Of a DNA stretch of 29,281 nt, positions 21,669-29,281 are shown one piece after another. This stretch comes from a virus. A program made the translations under genes and the position numbers. The notes under the pieces were generated by a model. The model did not search any database. It was not told the DNA's origin and saw only the letters and a program-made list of their open reading frames with translations. Position 1 is the first letter of the stretch; every line of letters begins with the position of its first letter. Where the stretch lies: positions 1 through 29,281 of IMG/VR virus record IMGVR_UViG_3300044625_001142; one strand, 5' to 3'.

Positions 21669-22370
21669 CGCCAACCTCCTTTCCCGGAACACGAACCGGG
21701 ACGCGGAAATCCCGGATCAGATCGCGGAGACGAGTGCCGCGCCCGGCGCGCTTCTCGGCCTTCTCCCACGGGCGCGGAATCCGCACCGGTTCCGGCGGCC
21801 GGCTACCCTGCTTCGAATGCGCGACAATGAACGCCCGGCGCAACGCGTCGATAACCTCGATTTGCGTAGCGAGTAACTCCCGCTCATCGGACCACGACGT
21901 CCGGGCCGAACGCCACAACGCCGCGTCGGGCGGTAACCACTCGATCAGTGACAGAACACGACGCGCGCCCAGTGCTTCCGGGCCGTAGAGATCGGCGCGG
22001 AGATCACGCCCATACACCCGGAACCAGTCCGCTTCCAACGCGGAGAAATGCGCGCGGACTGTGTGAACGGTCCCGGTTAGACTTTTGGGTCGGCCCCGTA
22101 GATCGCCGCGACGCCCTGAATCACTTCCAGAACGTCCGCGACAGACGGGTTCAGGGCCTCGAACTCGCCCCACTGATCACCCAAGAGGAGACGCACCGCG
22201 CGGAGTGCGGACGCACCATCGCCGCCGGCGGCGGCTTCCGCAACCGTCCACGGCATTTCCACCGGCAATGTGAAATCGCGGCCGCCGAAACGAACGATAG
22301 GAGTTTCCCCGTTCGCTTCCTGTCTTGCGGCACGGGCGGCGTCGAGGTCAAGGACGCGCGCCACGGTCAA
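21658..22370 (-). CDS. Tail assembly chaperone G-T fusion (-1 frameshift)
   Basis: Reading the G gene to the slippery heptamer and slipping back one base gives 96 G codons plus 141 codons of the T frame (SLTGTVHTVRAHFSALEADW..., only part shown), ending at TGA 21660-21658. The total is 237 residues. The T part is helical and ends in a basic region (WEKAEKRAGRGTRLRDLIRDF). G and G-T bind the tape measure and major tail protein during tail assembly; their ratio is set by the slip frequency. The T frame has no good independent start, and it joins the G frame exactly at the heptamer, which supports the shift. Confidence 0.87.
22077..22370 (-). CDS. Tail assembly chaperone G
   Basis: The 97-residue unshifted product, starting with TTG that overlaps the major tail protein stop (TTGA); a GTG two codons later is an alternative. 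It contains FTLPVEMPWTVAEAAAGGD and LLLGDQWGEFEALNPSVADVLEVI, typical of lambda-G-type chaperones, and ends GADPKV just after the slip site. Its position between major tail protein and tape measure is the conserved one. Confidence 0.85.
   Translation of the reverse strand: MTVARVLDLDAARAARQEANGETPIVRFGGRDFTLPVEMPWTVAEAAAGGDGASALRAVRLLLGDQWGEFEALNPSVADVLEVIQGVAAIYGADPKV
22083..22089 (-). promoter_or_regulatory. -1 ribosomal frameshift site CCCAAAA
   Basis: On the minus strand the G frame reads GAC CCA AAA GTC TAA. C CCA AAA fits the X XXY YYZ rule in the correct frame, and slipping -1 continues as AGT CTA ACC into the T frame. It lies one codon before the G stop, the usual place. Confidence 0.88.
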
Positions 22371-22936
22371 CTACCCGCCGGTTCCATTGCCGGGTCGTCG
22401 GTGATCAGATACCAACCGGCCTCGTCGTCGGCGCTTGCCAGAACCGAGAAGGTGATTGGGAGATCGGCGGCGGCGGTGCGGGCGAGGGTCGTTTCCACCG
22501 ACTCCGACACGACGCCGCGTTCGATGACGAGACGATAGTTTTTCGACCCGTCCTGCCACGAAATCACCATCGCGCGCTCGTAAAGCGCGTCACCGGGGAG
22601 CGGCGGGGTGTAGGTGTATTCGCCGCCGGCCTCGGTCACTTCACCGCCACCGAACGCCAACAGGAGGGACTGTTCGGTCCATTCGCGAAGGATCATTGAG
22701 AGATCCACGGTGCGGGCGGTTACGATCTTACGGATCGGAAGAAGGGTTTGGAAAGCGAGAACGTCGGTCACGTCAACCGACGCGGACACCGAAACCCCGT
22801 CCTCGCCCACGTATCCGAGATCGACGAACGCGGCGTTCAGCGACGCGCTAACAGTCGTCGGAAGGGTCGTGCCCACGGGCGCGACGTGAACGGATCCACC
22901 ACTCGCAACCAGCACGTTTTCGGGATTTGTTGCCAT
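22367..22936 (-). CDS. Major tail protein
   Basis: A 189-residue beta-rich protein (NVLVASGGSVHVAPVGTTLP, FVDLGYVGEDGVSVSASVDV, then SWQDGSKNYRLVIERGVV) of the siphovirus tail-tube family. It has a strong ribosome binding site (GGAG upstream of ATG 22936). It forms stacked hexamer rings of the tail tube. Unlike many actinophage tail proteins it has no Ig-like C-terminal domain. Position after the tail terminator and before the chaperones agrees. Confidence 0.9.
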   Translation of the reverse strand: MATNPENVLVASGGSVHVAPVGTTLPTTVSASLNAAFVDLGYVGEDGVSVSASVDVTDVLAFQTLLPIRKIVTARTVDLSMILREWTEQSLLLAFGGGEVTEAGGEYTYTPPLPGDALYERAMVISWQDGSKNYRLVIERGVVSESVETTLARTAAADLPITFSVLASADDEAGWYLITDDPAMEPAGS

Positions 22937-22958
22937 CGTTGTTGTTCTCCTCTGCTCG

Positions 22959-23369
22959 TTATGATCCCGGCGCGGCCGGTTGACGGTGCGCCGTGACAGT
23001 CACCGTCGCCAGATACCGGGGCGTTTGCGCTTCCGGGTCCGGAACCCACGTTGCGCCCGATTCCTGATCGACTGCGGTTACGACTACGCCCTCTACGAGT
23101 GCCCCCTCCAACGTGTTTTCCAACGACGCGACGGCCGCCGCGAGCACGTCCCACGCGTCCCCCTTCGTATCCGCCCACGCTTCCACCGTCACCCGGGACG
23201 CATACAGGTAACCCCGGACCGGGATCGTGCCCCCGTTGAGGGTGATCCGGATACGCGGCAAAACGGCGTTCGGCGGGAGTTCCGTAGAAACCCCGTTCTC
23301 ACCGACAAGGTCCGTAACGTCGGGGTCGGCGAGTAGGTGTTGGACGACGACGCGCTCAATGTCTATCAC
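22959..23369 (-). CDS. Tail terminator protein
   Basis: A 136-residue protein starting with GTG that overlaps the gp10-like stop (GTGA): IDIERVVVQHLLADPDVTDL, LPRIRITLNGGT, SRVTVEAWADTKGDAWDVLAAA. This is the helix-then-strand layout of siphovirus tail terminator/completion proteins, which cap the tail tube and join it to the head. Assignment rests on fold pattern and gene order. Confidence 0.8.
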   Translation of the reverse strand: MIDIERVVVQHLLADPDVTDLVGENGVSTELPPNAVLPRIRITLNGGTIPVRGYLYASRVTVEAWADTKGDAWDVLAAAVASLENTLEGALVEGVVVTAVDQESGATWVPDPEAQTPRYLATVTVTAHRQPAAPGS

Positions 23370-23926
23370 GCCCGACTCCTACCCTGACCGCGTTTCTTTG
23401 TCGCAATCGCAATCGCACGCGGCCCGCCCGTCTCACGCCACGCGGTAAGGTTCTGCTCCGTTGTCTTCCCCTCGAACAACGCGACCCACTGAACGCCTTT
23501 TACCCGGGACGCGACATTCTGCGCCGCACGCGTCAGCACCAACGACGGCGAACGGGCGATCGACCCGAACTCGATGAGGAACGACTTCCAATCGCGCGAC
23601 GCGACAATACCGACCGTGCCGTCATACGATCCGCCCGACGGGTCGCCCCGGAACTCGGCGGCAATGAGCGGGTTCGAGAACCGTTTTCCCGATCCGCGAA
23701 ACCTGTTCGCGCGGAGTTTCTCGCGCACCTGCCGCGCCGGTAACGTGCCCGTTTCGATCCCGGCCGCATACTTCCCCGTGTCGTATGCCTCCGATCGGGC
23801 AAGGGACGTCGCCTCGTCGCGTACCTTCTCGGCGATCTCGGCCAACCGGTCGCGAACTTGCGTAGAACGCGACAACGCCGCCCACACGCGGTCGTAATCG
23901 ATCGTCAGTTTCGCCTTTTCGGTCAT
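23366..23926 (-). CDS. HK97 gp10-like head-tail joining protein
   Basis: A 186-residue protein starting MTEKAKLTIDYDRVW at ATG 23926, which overlaps the upstream stop (ATGA). It has a long helix (VRDRLAEIAEKVRDEATSLARSEAYDTGKY) and FLIEFGSIARSPSLVLTRAA, the EFG(T/S)...P..ftRPA-type motif of the HK97 gp10 family. It takes part in head-tail joining or tail completion. The C-terminus is basic (TKKRGQGRSRA). The longer frame to 24010 re-reads the neighbour and is rejected. Confidence 0.85.
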   Translation of the reverse strand: MTEKAKLTIDYDRVWAALSRSTQVRDRLAEIAEKVRDEATSLARSEAYDTGKYAAGIETGTLPARQVREKLRANRFRGSGKRFSNPLIAAEFRGDPSGGSYDGTVGIVASRDWKSFLIEFGSIARSPSLVLTRAAQNVASRVKGVQWVALFEGKTTEQNLTAWRETGGPRAIAIATKKRGQGRSRA

Positions 23927-24258
23927 ACCGTCACCAACCGCACCGGCGCTTCTATGTGATGAACGCCGACCGAGTTCTGCGGCGAGATCGGCGGACCGAA
24001 CACCTCCCACGTCGCACCGTTCACCGTCACCCGGTCAAGCGCCGACAGATCCGTTCCGGCCTCAACGAACAGAGTTCCCGTCCGCGTCAGCGACGTTCGG
24101 TCGTCGTCGAGTTCCTCACCGCCCGTCTCCACCAGACGACACGGCACACCGTCGGCCACCTCGTCCCACACCACGACCGGGTTCCCGTAGTCGTCGAAAC
24201 CGTCCTCGGTTTCCCGCTCGATCGTCGCCGACGAGATCAGTAGCGAACGAAACGACAC
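23923..24258 (-). CDS. Head closure/stopper protein
   Basis: A 111-residue small beta-barrel type protein (SLLISSATIERETEDGFDDYGNP, VPCRLVETGGEE, LDRVTVNGATWEVFGPP), matching SPP1 gp16-like head-tail joining proteins in size, pattern and gene order. It closes the connector after packaging. Two bases separate it from the connector gene upstream. Confidence 0.82.
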   Translation of the reverse strand: MSFRSLLISSATIERETEDGFDDYGNPVVVWDEVADGVPCRLVETGGEELDDDRTSLTRTGTLFVEAGTDLSALDRVTVNGATWEVFGPPISPQNSVGVHHIEAPVRLVTV

Positions 24259-24260
24259 GG

Positions 24261-24788
24261 CTACGCCCGCTTGTAGCGATCCAACACCACGAGTTCGGCG
24301 GCCTGAAACGACGCACCGCCGCCCGTGTACGTCACCGAGTACGAACCGATACTCTCCTGCTTGACCGACAACGGCGCGTCATAGAGTCGCGCCGCGACGG
24401 ACGCAACCACACCGACGATCGCCGCCGGGATCGTCGCGTATCCGTGCGAATACGTCACCACGACCGACCGCAACGTCGCCGGCCACGTGCCCGTTAGTTT
24501 CCGGAGTTCCCCGGTTCGCGACCACGCGTAATCGTCGCCTTCCGTCAGTTCCTCCTCGTCAACCTCAACCGACGCAACCTCCGTCACCGGGTAAGCGGGC
24601 AACAACAGGACACGCGTCCCGGAACCGTCCATCGTCTCGACGTCGTCCTCGACGAGTTCGACCGTCTGACCCAAATACGCTTCCACGAACGCCGACGCCG
24701 TATCCAACGCCGCCAACGCCGACGCGTCCTCTTCGTCGATGTCCCGACGGAGTAAAGCGGCCAGATCCGCGATCGTCGCCAACGCCAC
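24261..24788 (-). CDS. Head-tail connector/adaptor (gp6/gp15-like)
   Basis: A 175-residue mainly helical protein beginning LATIADLAALLRRDIDEEDA and LDTASAFVEAYLGQTVEL, followed by the beta segment LLLPAYPVTEVASVEVDEEEL and YSHGYATIPAAIVGVVASVAAR. This is the HK97 gp6/SPP1 gp15 adaptor pattern that docks under the portal. The GTG start shares one base with the stop of the 61-residue gene (TAGTG). Confidence 0.87.
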   Translation of the reverse strand: MALATIADLAALLRRDIDEEDASALAALDTASAFVEAYLGQTVELVEDDVETMDGSGTRVLLLPAYPVTEVASVEVDEEELTEGDDYAWSRTGELRKLTGTWPATLRSVVVTYSHGYATIPAAIVGVVASVAARLYDAPLSVKQESIGSYSVTYTGGGASFQAAELVVLDRYKRA

Positions 24789-24973
24789 TACTCGCCGCCT
24801 TCCGTCGTCTCGTCGTCCTCAACCGGCGCGGCCTTCTTTTTCCCCTTCGCCTTCGACGGGGCGGCGGCCTTATGCTTTACCGACGCGGGCACATACCCGA
24901 ACCGGGCGGCCTCGTGCGCACGCAACCGGAGAAACACACCCGGTCGCACCTCGTAAACGTCGAGTTTGGTCAT
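24788..24973 (-). CDS. Small 61-residue head-region protein
   Basis: The N-terminus TKLDVYEVRPGVFLRLRAHEAARFGY is followed by an Ala/Lys-rich stretch (AAAPSKAKGKKKAAP) and an acidic end (EDDETTEGGE). Similar short genes sit between capsid and connector genes in many actinophages without a known function. It lies after the capsid terminator and has no clear ribosome binding site, so its expression may depend on read-through. Confidence 0.7.
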   Translation of the reverse strand: MTKLDVYEVRPGVFLRLRAHEAARFGYVPASVKHKAAAPSKAKGKKKAAPVEDDETTEGGE

Positions 24974-25008
24974 AGTTCTACGAGTGCCGATACGCGCCCA
25001 GAATGCCG

Positions 25009-25038
25009 AAACCCCGGGACCATTCGGCCCCGGGGTTT
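25009..25038. terminator. Terminator after the major capsid gene
   Basis: AAACCCCGGG (25009-25018) pairs perfectly with CCCGGGGTTT (25029-25038) around a 10-base loop. It lies 22 bp beyond the capsid stop and leaves TTT after the stem on the minus strand. The likely effect is partial termination, giving extra capsid message relative to downstream tail genes. Confidence 0.85.
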
Positions 25039-25059
25039 ACGGTTAGTTCGTCGCGGTTA

Positions 25060-26253
25060 TCAGGAACCGGAGGTGAGATCCGCGATCACGAACTTCGCGG
25101 GGTTCAGGACACCGAACGCGGCGCGGGCGTTACCCGACACGGCGACGAGACCACGGACCGCGTAGTCCGAGTGCTGCGGGTAAACCGCAACGGTGACCGG
25201 CTGACGCTCCCAGAGGACCGCCGCACGGAAATCACCGACGATCGCGGTTCCCTCCGGCACTGCGGCGTCCACGACGCGGGGCACGCCCCAGATCGTCGGA
25301 GTTGCCGCACCAGCGGGACCACCGAACAGGAACACGCCCGAGTCGTTCAGGAGGTCGATCTGCTCGTCGTCTGCCGGGTTCAGGAGAACGGCCGACGGGC
25401 GACCGTTGCCGGTGTGACGCACCTTGCGGATCGCCTTACGGATCGTGGTGATCAGGTCAGTGTCGAATGCCTGCGACTGTGTGCCGCTGACCTCCAACAG
25501 ACCTTCCATATTCTCACCGAGTCCGTCGCCGTTGATCACCTGATCGGCGACCTCGTCCAAGATCGACGAACGGATAAATGCGTCGACGAGTGATTGGAGT
25601 TGCGCGGCGTCGTTGAGTGCCCGCACAGACGCCGGAATGAACGTGCGCACGTCGCGGACGTTCGCGGTCATCTTCACGAACTTCATCGTGGACTCGTCAC
25701 CTGCGGTGCCTTCGGCCTTCGGTGCGGCGGCGTTCACGCTGTCGCCTGCGCCGTAGTTCAGCACCCGGGCGAACTCGACGGCGTCAGACGTCGTCGAGGC
25801 AAGGGTGAGAAGGGACAGGACGTTCAGTTCGCGGGCGTAAGCGGCCTCAACAGGGGCGTAACGCTGCGCGTCGATGAGCGAACCGGCGTAGTCGTCGGAC
25901 GCACCGGTGATCGTGGCTTTCAGACCACCGACCGGAACCGACGGTGAGTTCGGGACGGACTTTGCGTCCACGACACCGTTAGCGGTTGCGCCGTTGAGCC
26001 AGTGACGGAACGAACCATCGGCGAGCAAACGCTCCCCGGCGGTGCGGGCCTTCTTGCCCTCTTCCTGCGGCTTGACGGAACCGAGTTCGGCGCCGAGAGA
26101 CTCGACGGCCGCGCGGAGTTCCGCGTCCTGCTTGACGGCCTTCGCGCCGGCGATCGCGGACTCGACGGTCTCGCGCTCCTCGGCGGTAAGGGCGCGACCT
26201 TCCGCTGCTGCGGCGGCCGCGATCTGCTTTGCGTTCTCAATGAGGTTGTTCAC
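25060..26253 (-). CDS. Major capsid protein, HK97 fold
   Basis: A 397-residue HK97-type capsid protein. Residues 1-75 are a helical, charged delta/scaffold domain (AEGRALTAEERETVESAIAG, LGAELGSVKPQEEGKKAR) probably removed by the protease. The shell domain has VEAAYARELNVLSLL, FVKMTANVRDVRTFIPASV, ILDEVADQVINGDG and WGVPRVVDAAVPEGTAIVGDF, the usual HK97 landmarks. The GTG start is preceded by GGAG. It forms the icosahedral head. Confidence 0.95.
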   Translation of the reverse strand: MNNLIENAKQIAAAAAAEGRALTAEERETVESAIAGAKAVKQDAELRAAVESLGAELGSVKPQEEGKKARTAGERLLADGSFRHWLNGATANGVVDAKSVPNSPSVPVGGLKATITGASDDYAGSLIDAQRYAPVEAAYARELNVLSLLTLASTTSDAVEFARVLNYGAGDSVNAAAPKAEGTAGDESTMKFVKMTANVRDVRTFIPASVRALNDAAQLQSLVDAFIRSSILDEVADQVINGDGLGENMEGLLEVSGTQSQAFDTDLITTIRKAIRKVRHTGNGRPSAVLLNPADDEQIDLLNDSGVFLFGGPAGAATPTIWGVPRVVDAAVPEGTAIVGDFRAAVLWERQPVTVAVYPQHSDYAVRGLVAVSGNARAAFGVLNPAKFVIADLTSGS

Positions 26254-26286
26254 CGGGTTTCTCCTTGTGTTGTTGGTCGGTGCTTG

Positions 26287-27834
26287 TTATGACCCGATCT
26301 CGGCGAGATCGAGAAGGTAACGCGCAACGTCACCAGACAGTCCCAGTTCCTCGGCCTTGACCGTCACCGGTTCCTCGGCCTTGACAGGTTCCCCTGTTGT
26401 GTTGCCTTCCATCGAACCGAGCACTTCGCCGAGAAGGTTCTTCGCGTTGCGAATGCGCTCCTCGTTTTTCGCGGATAGTGTCCGTCCGACCTTCTGACGG
26501 GTGCCGGGGGCGGCGGCCTTTTCACGCGCGCCCGTATCGGCGGCCTCGCCTTCCTCTTCGTATTTCGTCAGTTCAGAGAACCGGAAACCCCGGAACGTGT
26601 TCGTTGCGACGGCTTCCCCGTCGGTGTCCTCATAGACGCGCACCAATGCCAACGGGTCGTCGGCCGACGCGGTCAGCGACAACGGGTCGCCCTCGATACC
26701 GAACTCGCCTTCCGTCATAACGTATTCGACCCGGCCCTCGCCGCCGTCGAACGTGACGAAATCGCCCAATGTCAGTTCGTCCGCCGCCGCCTTCTCCGCG
26801 AGAAGGGCGGACCGCACTCCGATTAGGTGGGTTTCGCTATTTGCCCCTTTTAGTGTGGGTCCTGTTTCCAAAATCGACAAGCGCCGGAGTTCGGTCACGC
26901 CGTCCTTACCGGGGGCGGCGTCGATCACGTCATACGCGAACGAGAACTCCGACACCGCACCCTCGGCGAGGAGTTGGCGGACGTGCTGCGCCGTCGGCGT
27001 GTCGAACAGGGACGCACGAACGACGAGACCCTCGTCGGTTTCCTTCGCGTCGCGCACCACACCGAGAAACGACTCCGGGCGGCCCCAGTCGTGCGACCAG
27101 ATGAACGGGATAGAACGACCGGCGTCGGCAATCTCTTTCAGACTGTCAGCGAACGCGCCGGGCATAACCCGATCGCCGACGAGATCGGTGTTACCGAACA
27201 CGGATACGAGCGCGGTAACCTCGCCGTGCGGCGCGTCATCGGACGCGGCCTTGACTTCGAAACGTGCGGGAGAGGACTTGCGTAGAACCTTCACCGCCGG
27301 ACGAGTGCCGCGTTTCGCCGCGTTGTCCGAAACGGACGACTCGTCCGCGTCGATCTGCGCGACCAGACGTTCCGCCCACGTGCGGCCCGGGTCACCGCCC
27401 CACAACGCCCACGCGATCCGCCCCGCCGACGGGTAACCGTCCTCGTCGGGACTCCACCCCTGACCCTGTTTGTCGACTTCGTGCCTTGCGAAATACGACA
27501 CCATACGCCGCAACGTATCCACCGACAGGTTCTCCCCGTTCGCGATGTCCCGGGCACGCGCGACGCCGACCGGCGTTCCGCCGCGTCCGTATTCACGACG
27601 CCACTCCAACCCGCGTTCCGCTTCCTCGCGCGCCCCTTGCGGCGGGCGTCGGTCATCGGGAACGGCTTTTGCCGAACGTTCGCCGCCCGGCTCGATGTCC
27701 TCGGCGAGTGATACGGCGACCATTTGGTCGATCGCTTCCCGGCGGGTGCGGTGACACCCGATCACTTCGCCGTCGTCTTTCTCCACCGCCCACCCGGAAC
27801 AGTCCGGGTTGTCGTTCGTCACGAAATACGGCAC
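26287..27834 (-). CDS. HK97-type capsid maturation protease with N-terminal extension
   Basis: About 515 residues. The serine protease core is central (EVTALVSVFGNTDLVGDRVMPGAF; IPFIWSHDW with the catalytic His; VSEFSFAYDV with the catalytic Ser). It is preceded by about 190 residues holding two additional units: a Cys motif (NPDCSGWAVEKDDGEVIGCHRTRREA) and a domain with WSPDEDGYPSAGRIAWALWGGD. The C-terminal about 190 residues are acidic and include AAAPGTRQK. It cleaves capsid subunits and itself during head maturation. Start uncertain: GTG 27834 follows the portal stop by one base; TTG 27852 would overlap portal by 17 bp. The extension is larger than in typical proteases of about 200 residues and may act as scaffold. 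Confidence 0.87.
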   Translation of the reverse strand: MPYFVTNDNPDCSGWAVEKDDGEVIGCHRTRREAIDQMVAVSLAEDIEPGGERSAKAVPDDRRPPQGAREEAERGLEWRREYGRGGTPVGVARARDIANGENLSVDTLRRMVSYFARHEVDKQGQGWSPDEDGYPSAGRIAWALWGGDPGRTWAERLVAQIDADESSVSDNAAKRGTRPAVKVLRKSSPARFEVKAASDDAPHGEVTALVSVFGNTDLVGDRVMPGAFADSLKEIADAGRSIPFIWSHDWGRPESFLGVVRDAKETDEGLVVRASLFDTPTAQHVRQLLAEGAVSEFSFAYDVIDAAPGKDGVTELRRLSILETGPTLKGANSETHLIGVRSALLAEKAAADELTLGDFVTFDGGEGRVEYVMTEGEFGIEGDPLSLTASADDPLALVRVYEDTDGEAVATNTFRGFRFSELTKYEEEGEAADTGAREKAAAPGTRQKVGRTLSAKNEERIRNAKNLLGEVLGSMEGNTTGEPVKAEEPVTVKAEELGLSGDVARYLLDLAEIGS

Positions 27835-27835
27835 G

Positions 27836-29281
27836 TCAGACGCCCCAGTCAACGAGACACTGACAGTTCGCTTTTTCGTCCGCTCCTAACGACGGGTCGC
27901 CGGGGAACATTGCGCCATTGGAGAACGTGTCCGAACGCGGCACCGTCTCCCCGTCGAGGGACGCGTGCGACGAACGCGGATTGCCGGACGTGACCACCCA
28001 CGTTTTCTCCGCAAGGTCAGCGGCGGCGGCCGCCTCGTTCCGCGCGAACTCGCCAACGGACGTCGCAACCGACAACGCATACGTTAGCGCCGTGCCGACC
28101 GAGATTTCCCCGAACAGGGACTCGATCGCGTCGGCCAACCCTTCGTCGTCGGTTTCGTCCAATACGGCCGACAGACGCGAAATCGTCGAGTCGTTTATCG
28201 CCCCGGCGGTCCCTTCCGCGAACGCGTCGAGATACTCGGCGGCGTTATCCGGGTCCCAATCGGCGACCGTTGCCGCCATACGACGCGCCAACCGGCGGAC
28301 GGCCGGTTTCAGATCGTCGGCGAGTTCACGATCGAACCGGGTACGGTCGAACACGTCCCCGGCGGTCGCCTTTACGCGCGACTTCCTCTTTGCGCCGATT
28401 TTCGACACGACCGACCGACTCTGACGGTTCAGCGCGTCGACGATCGTCGTCTCGAACTCCTTAGCGGCGTCGCGACGTTCGCGCAAGATCCGCGACCGGC
28501 GGAGCGCCTTCACGTTCTCCGGATCGCCGGCCGATTTTGTCGCCGTCGGTTCGTCCGATGACAACCCGCCCAACACGCGCGACTCGGGGACCGAGTCCTG
28601 CGGCGACGCCTGCCCGCCGACGAGGACGTTTAGCGGGATCACCAGTTCGTCGCCCCCATCGATCGGTGACAGGTTCAGACGTGCGCGCGCCTCGTTGCGC
28701 GACAGATACGGCGCACCGACCGACGCTTGTAGGATCGCCGCCTGTTCGGTGAACGACCCGGCCAGTTTCGCCGCGAGCGAGAACTCCAAATACGTTTCCG
28801 CCGGGACATCGAACTCGGGGAGTAGTTGCGTTTCCAGTTCCTCCTGAATACGGGTCAACCACGGTGCGAGACAGTCGGCGTACAGTTGCCGGTGTTGTTC
28901 GGTCAACGACGCGTAGTTCGTCGCACCGAGACCGAGCAAACCGACCGGGATACCGTAAGCGGTTGCGACGATCTCGCGCGACAGTTGGAACGACTCTAAA
29001 TACTGCGCGTCACGTGCCGAATACGACACCGGACGATACGTCATTCCCTCTTCCAACACGACCGTTCGACCAGACGCCGCCGCGCCGGTGTAACCGGCCT
29101 CGAACTCCGCGCGGAACCGGGCACGTGCCTCGTTCGACCACGTCGGCGCGGTCATCGGTCGTTCGATAACGCCGCCCATACGCGCCGAGTTCTCCCAAAA
29201 CTTCTCGCGGTAACGGCCGGCGGCGTGTTGTTCGGCGAGGATCTGACGGAGCGTCTCGATCGGGGACAGACCGCGACGCGG
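27836..29281 (-). CDS. Portal protein with MuF-like C-terminus, partial (5' end beyond window)
   Basis: The frame is open to the right edge (481 codons visible). At the edge it reads LSPIETLRQILAEQHAAG and KFWENSAR, then GGVIERP, a classic phage portal stretch; YESFQLSREIVATAYGIPVGLLG-like motifs (ESFQLSREIVATAYGIP) and the clip/crown region follow. The last about 60 residues (SGNPRSSHASLDGETVPRSD, then ADEKANCQCLVDW) match the C-terminus of Mu gpF-type minor head proteins, so portal and MuF-like parts are fused. The dodecameric portal is the DNA gate; MuF parts are usually internal head components. An internal ATG at 29179 is not the true start. Confidence 0.93.
   Translation of the reverse strand, partial: PRRGLSPIETLRQILAEQHAAGRYREKFWENSARMGGVIERPMTAPTWSNEARARFRAEFEAGYTGAAASGRTVVLEEGMTYRPVSYSARDAQYLESFQLSREIVATAYGIPVGLLGLGATNYASLTEQHRQLYADCLAPWLTRIQEELETQLLPEFDVPAETYLEFSLAAKLAGSFTEQAAILQASVGAPYLSRNEARARLNLSPIDGGDELVIPLNVLVGGQASPQDSVPESRVLGGLSSDEPTATKSAGDPENVKALRRSRILRERRDAAKEFETTIVDALNRQSRSVVSKIGAKRKSRVKATAGDVFDRTRFDRELADDLKPAVRRLARRMAATVADWDPDNAAEYLDAFAEGTAGAINDSTISRLSAVLDETDDEGLADAIESLFGEISVGTALTYALSVATSVGEFARNEAAAAADLAEKTWVVTSGNPRSSHASLDGETVPRSDTFSNGAMFPGDPSLGADEKANCQCLVDWGV

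Noticed and set aside
1-29281. tRNA genes, CRISPR arrays or insertion sequences
   Set aside because: No cloverleaf-like GTTC.A..C segments with matching arms, no regularly spaced repeats and no transposase were seen; this was by eye and not exhaustive.

Overview
The window is most of the genome of a temperate, siphovirus-type (long, non-contractile tail) phage or prophage of an actinobacterium. The host group is inferred from a WhiB-family iron-sulfur regulator, high GC (about 60-63% by eye), heavy use of GTG starts and actinophage-style gene content. The genus cannot be told from the sequence. HK97-type head genes and a serine integrase mark it as a temperate tailed phage. The left edge cuts an HNH endonuclease gene and the right edge cuts the portal gene. 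In such phages HNH and terminase normally precede portal, so the missing piece is probably HNH 3' end - terminase, and the source contig may be circular or circularly permuted.

Layout. Nearly everything from 29281 down to 6703 is transcribed leftward in one tightly packed series, with 1-17 nt overlaps (GTGA, ATGA, TAGTG) at most junctions. In transcription order: portal with a MuF-like C-terminus; capsid protease; major capsid protein followed by a hairpin terminator; a small basic/acidic protein; head-tail connectors; HK97-gp10-like protein; tail terminator; major tail protein; tail assembly chaperones G and G-T with a -1 frameshift site; tape measure; distal tail protein; tail hub/receptor-binding protein; a one-TM holin-like protein; an M15 peptidase endolysin. 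The replication/regulation block follows: WhiB, an HTH protein, a single-strand-annealing-like protein, a small HTH protein, an unknown, RusA resolvase, a DnaB-N/RecA-like helicase, a sigma-70 family sigma factor, a multi-zinc-finger protein and a 968-residue serine integrase ending at a strong terminator.

Left of the integrase the organisation changes. A short rightward operon (4943-6165) encodes a small HTH protein, a secreted lytic transglycosylase and an HNH-like segment fused in frame to a holin-like segment that has its own ribosome binding site. It ends at a bidirectional terminator facing a short leftward orphan gene. Divergently, a leftward group encodes a DNA methyltransferase, a class I SAM methyltransferase, a GT-B glycosyltransferase, a CDP-glycerol glycerophosphotransferase-like protein, a lipoprotein, a possible 32-residue peptide and the HNH nuclease. 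This looks like accessory cargo (DNA modification, surface modification, possible superinfection exclusion) plus the packaging-linked HNH gene.

The most unusual signals are at DNA level. A 15-bp sequence (GCGTGCCCGGGGCGC) occurs five times exactly in the left 10.2 kb. Four copies are inside genes at apparent domain boundaries, in two different reading frames, and one lies just upstream of a start codon; degenerate copies flank other small genes. Four palindromic tetramers (AGCT, TGCA, CATG, CTAG) were not found anywhere in the window by eye, although GATC, TCGA and ACGT are common. Other points of interest are a perfect 14-bp-arm inverted repeat inside the DNA methyltransferase gene, shared sequences at gene starts, and two separate lysis modules on opposite strands.
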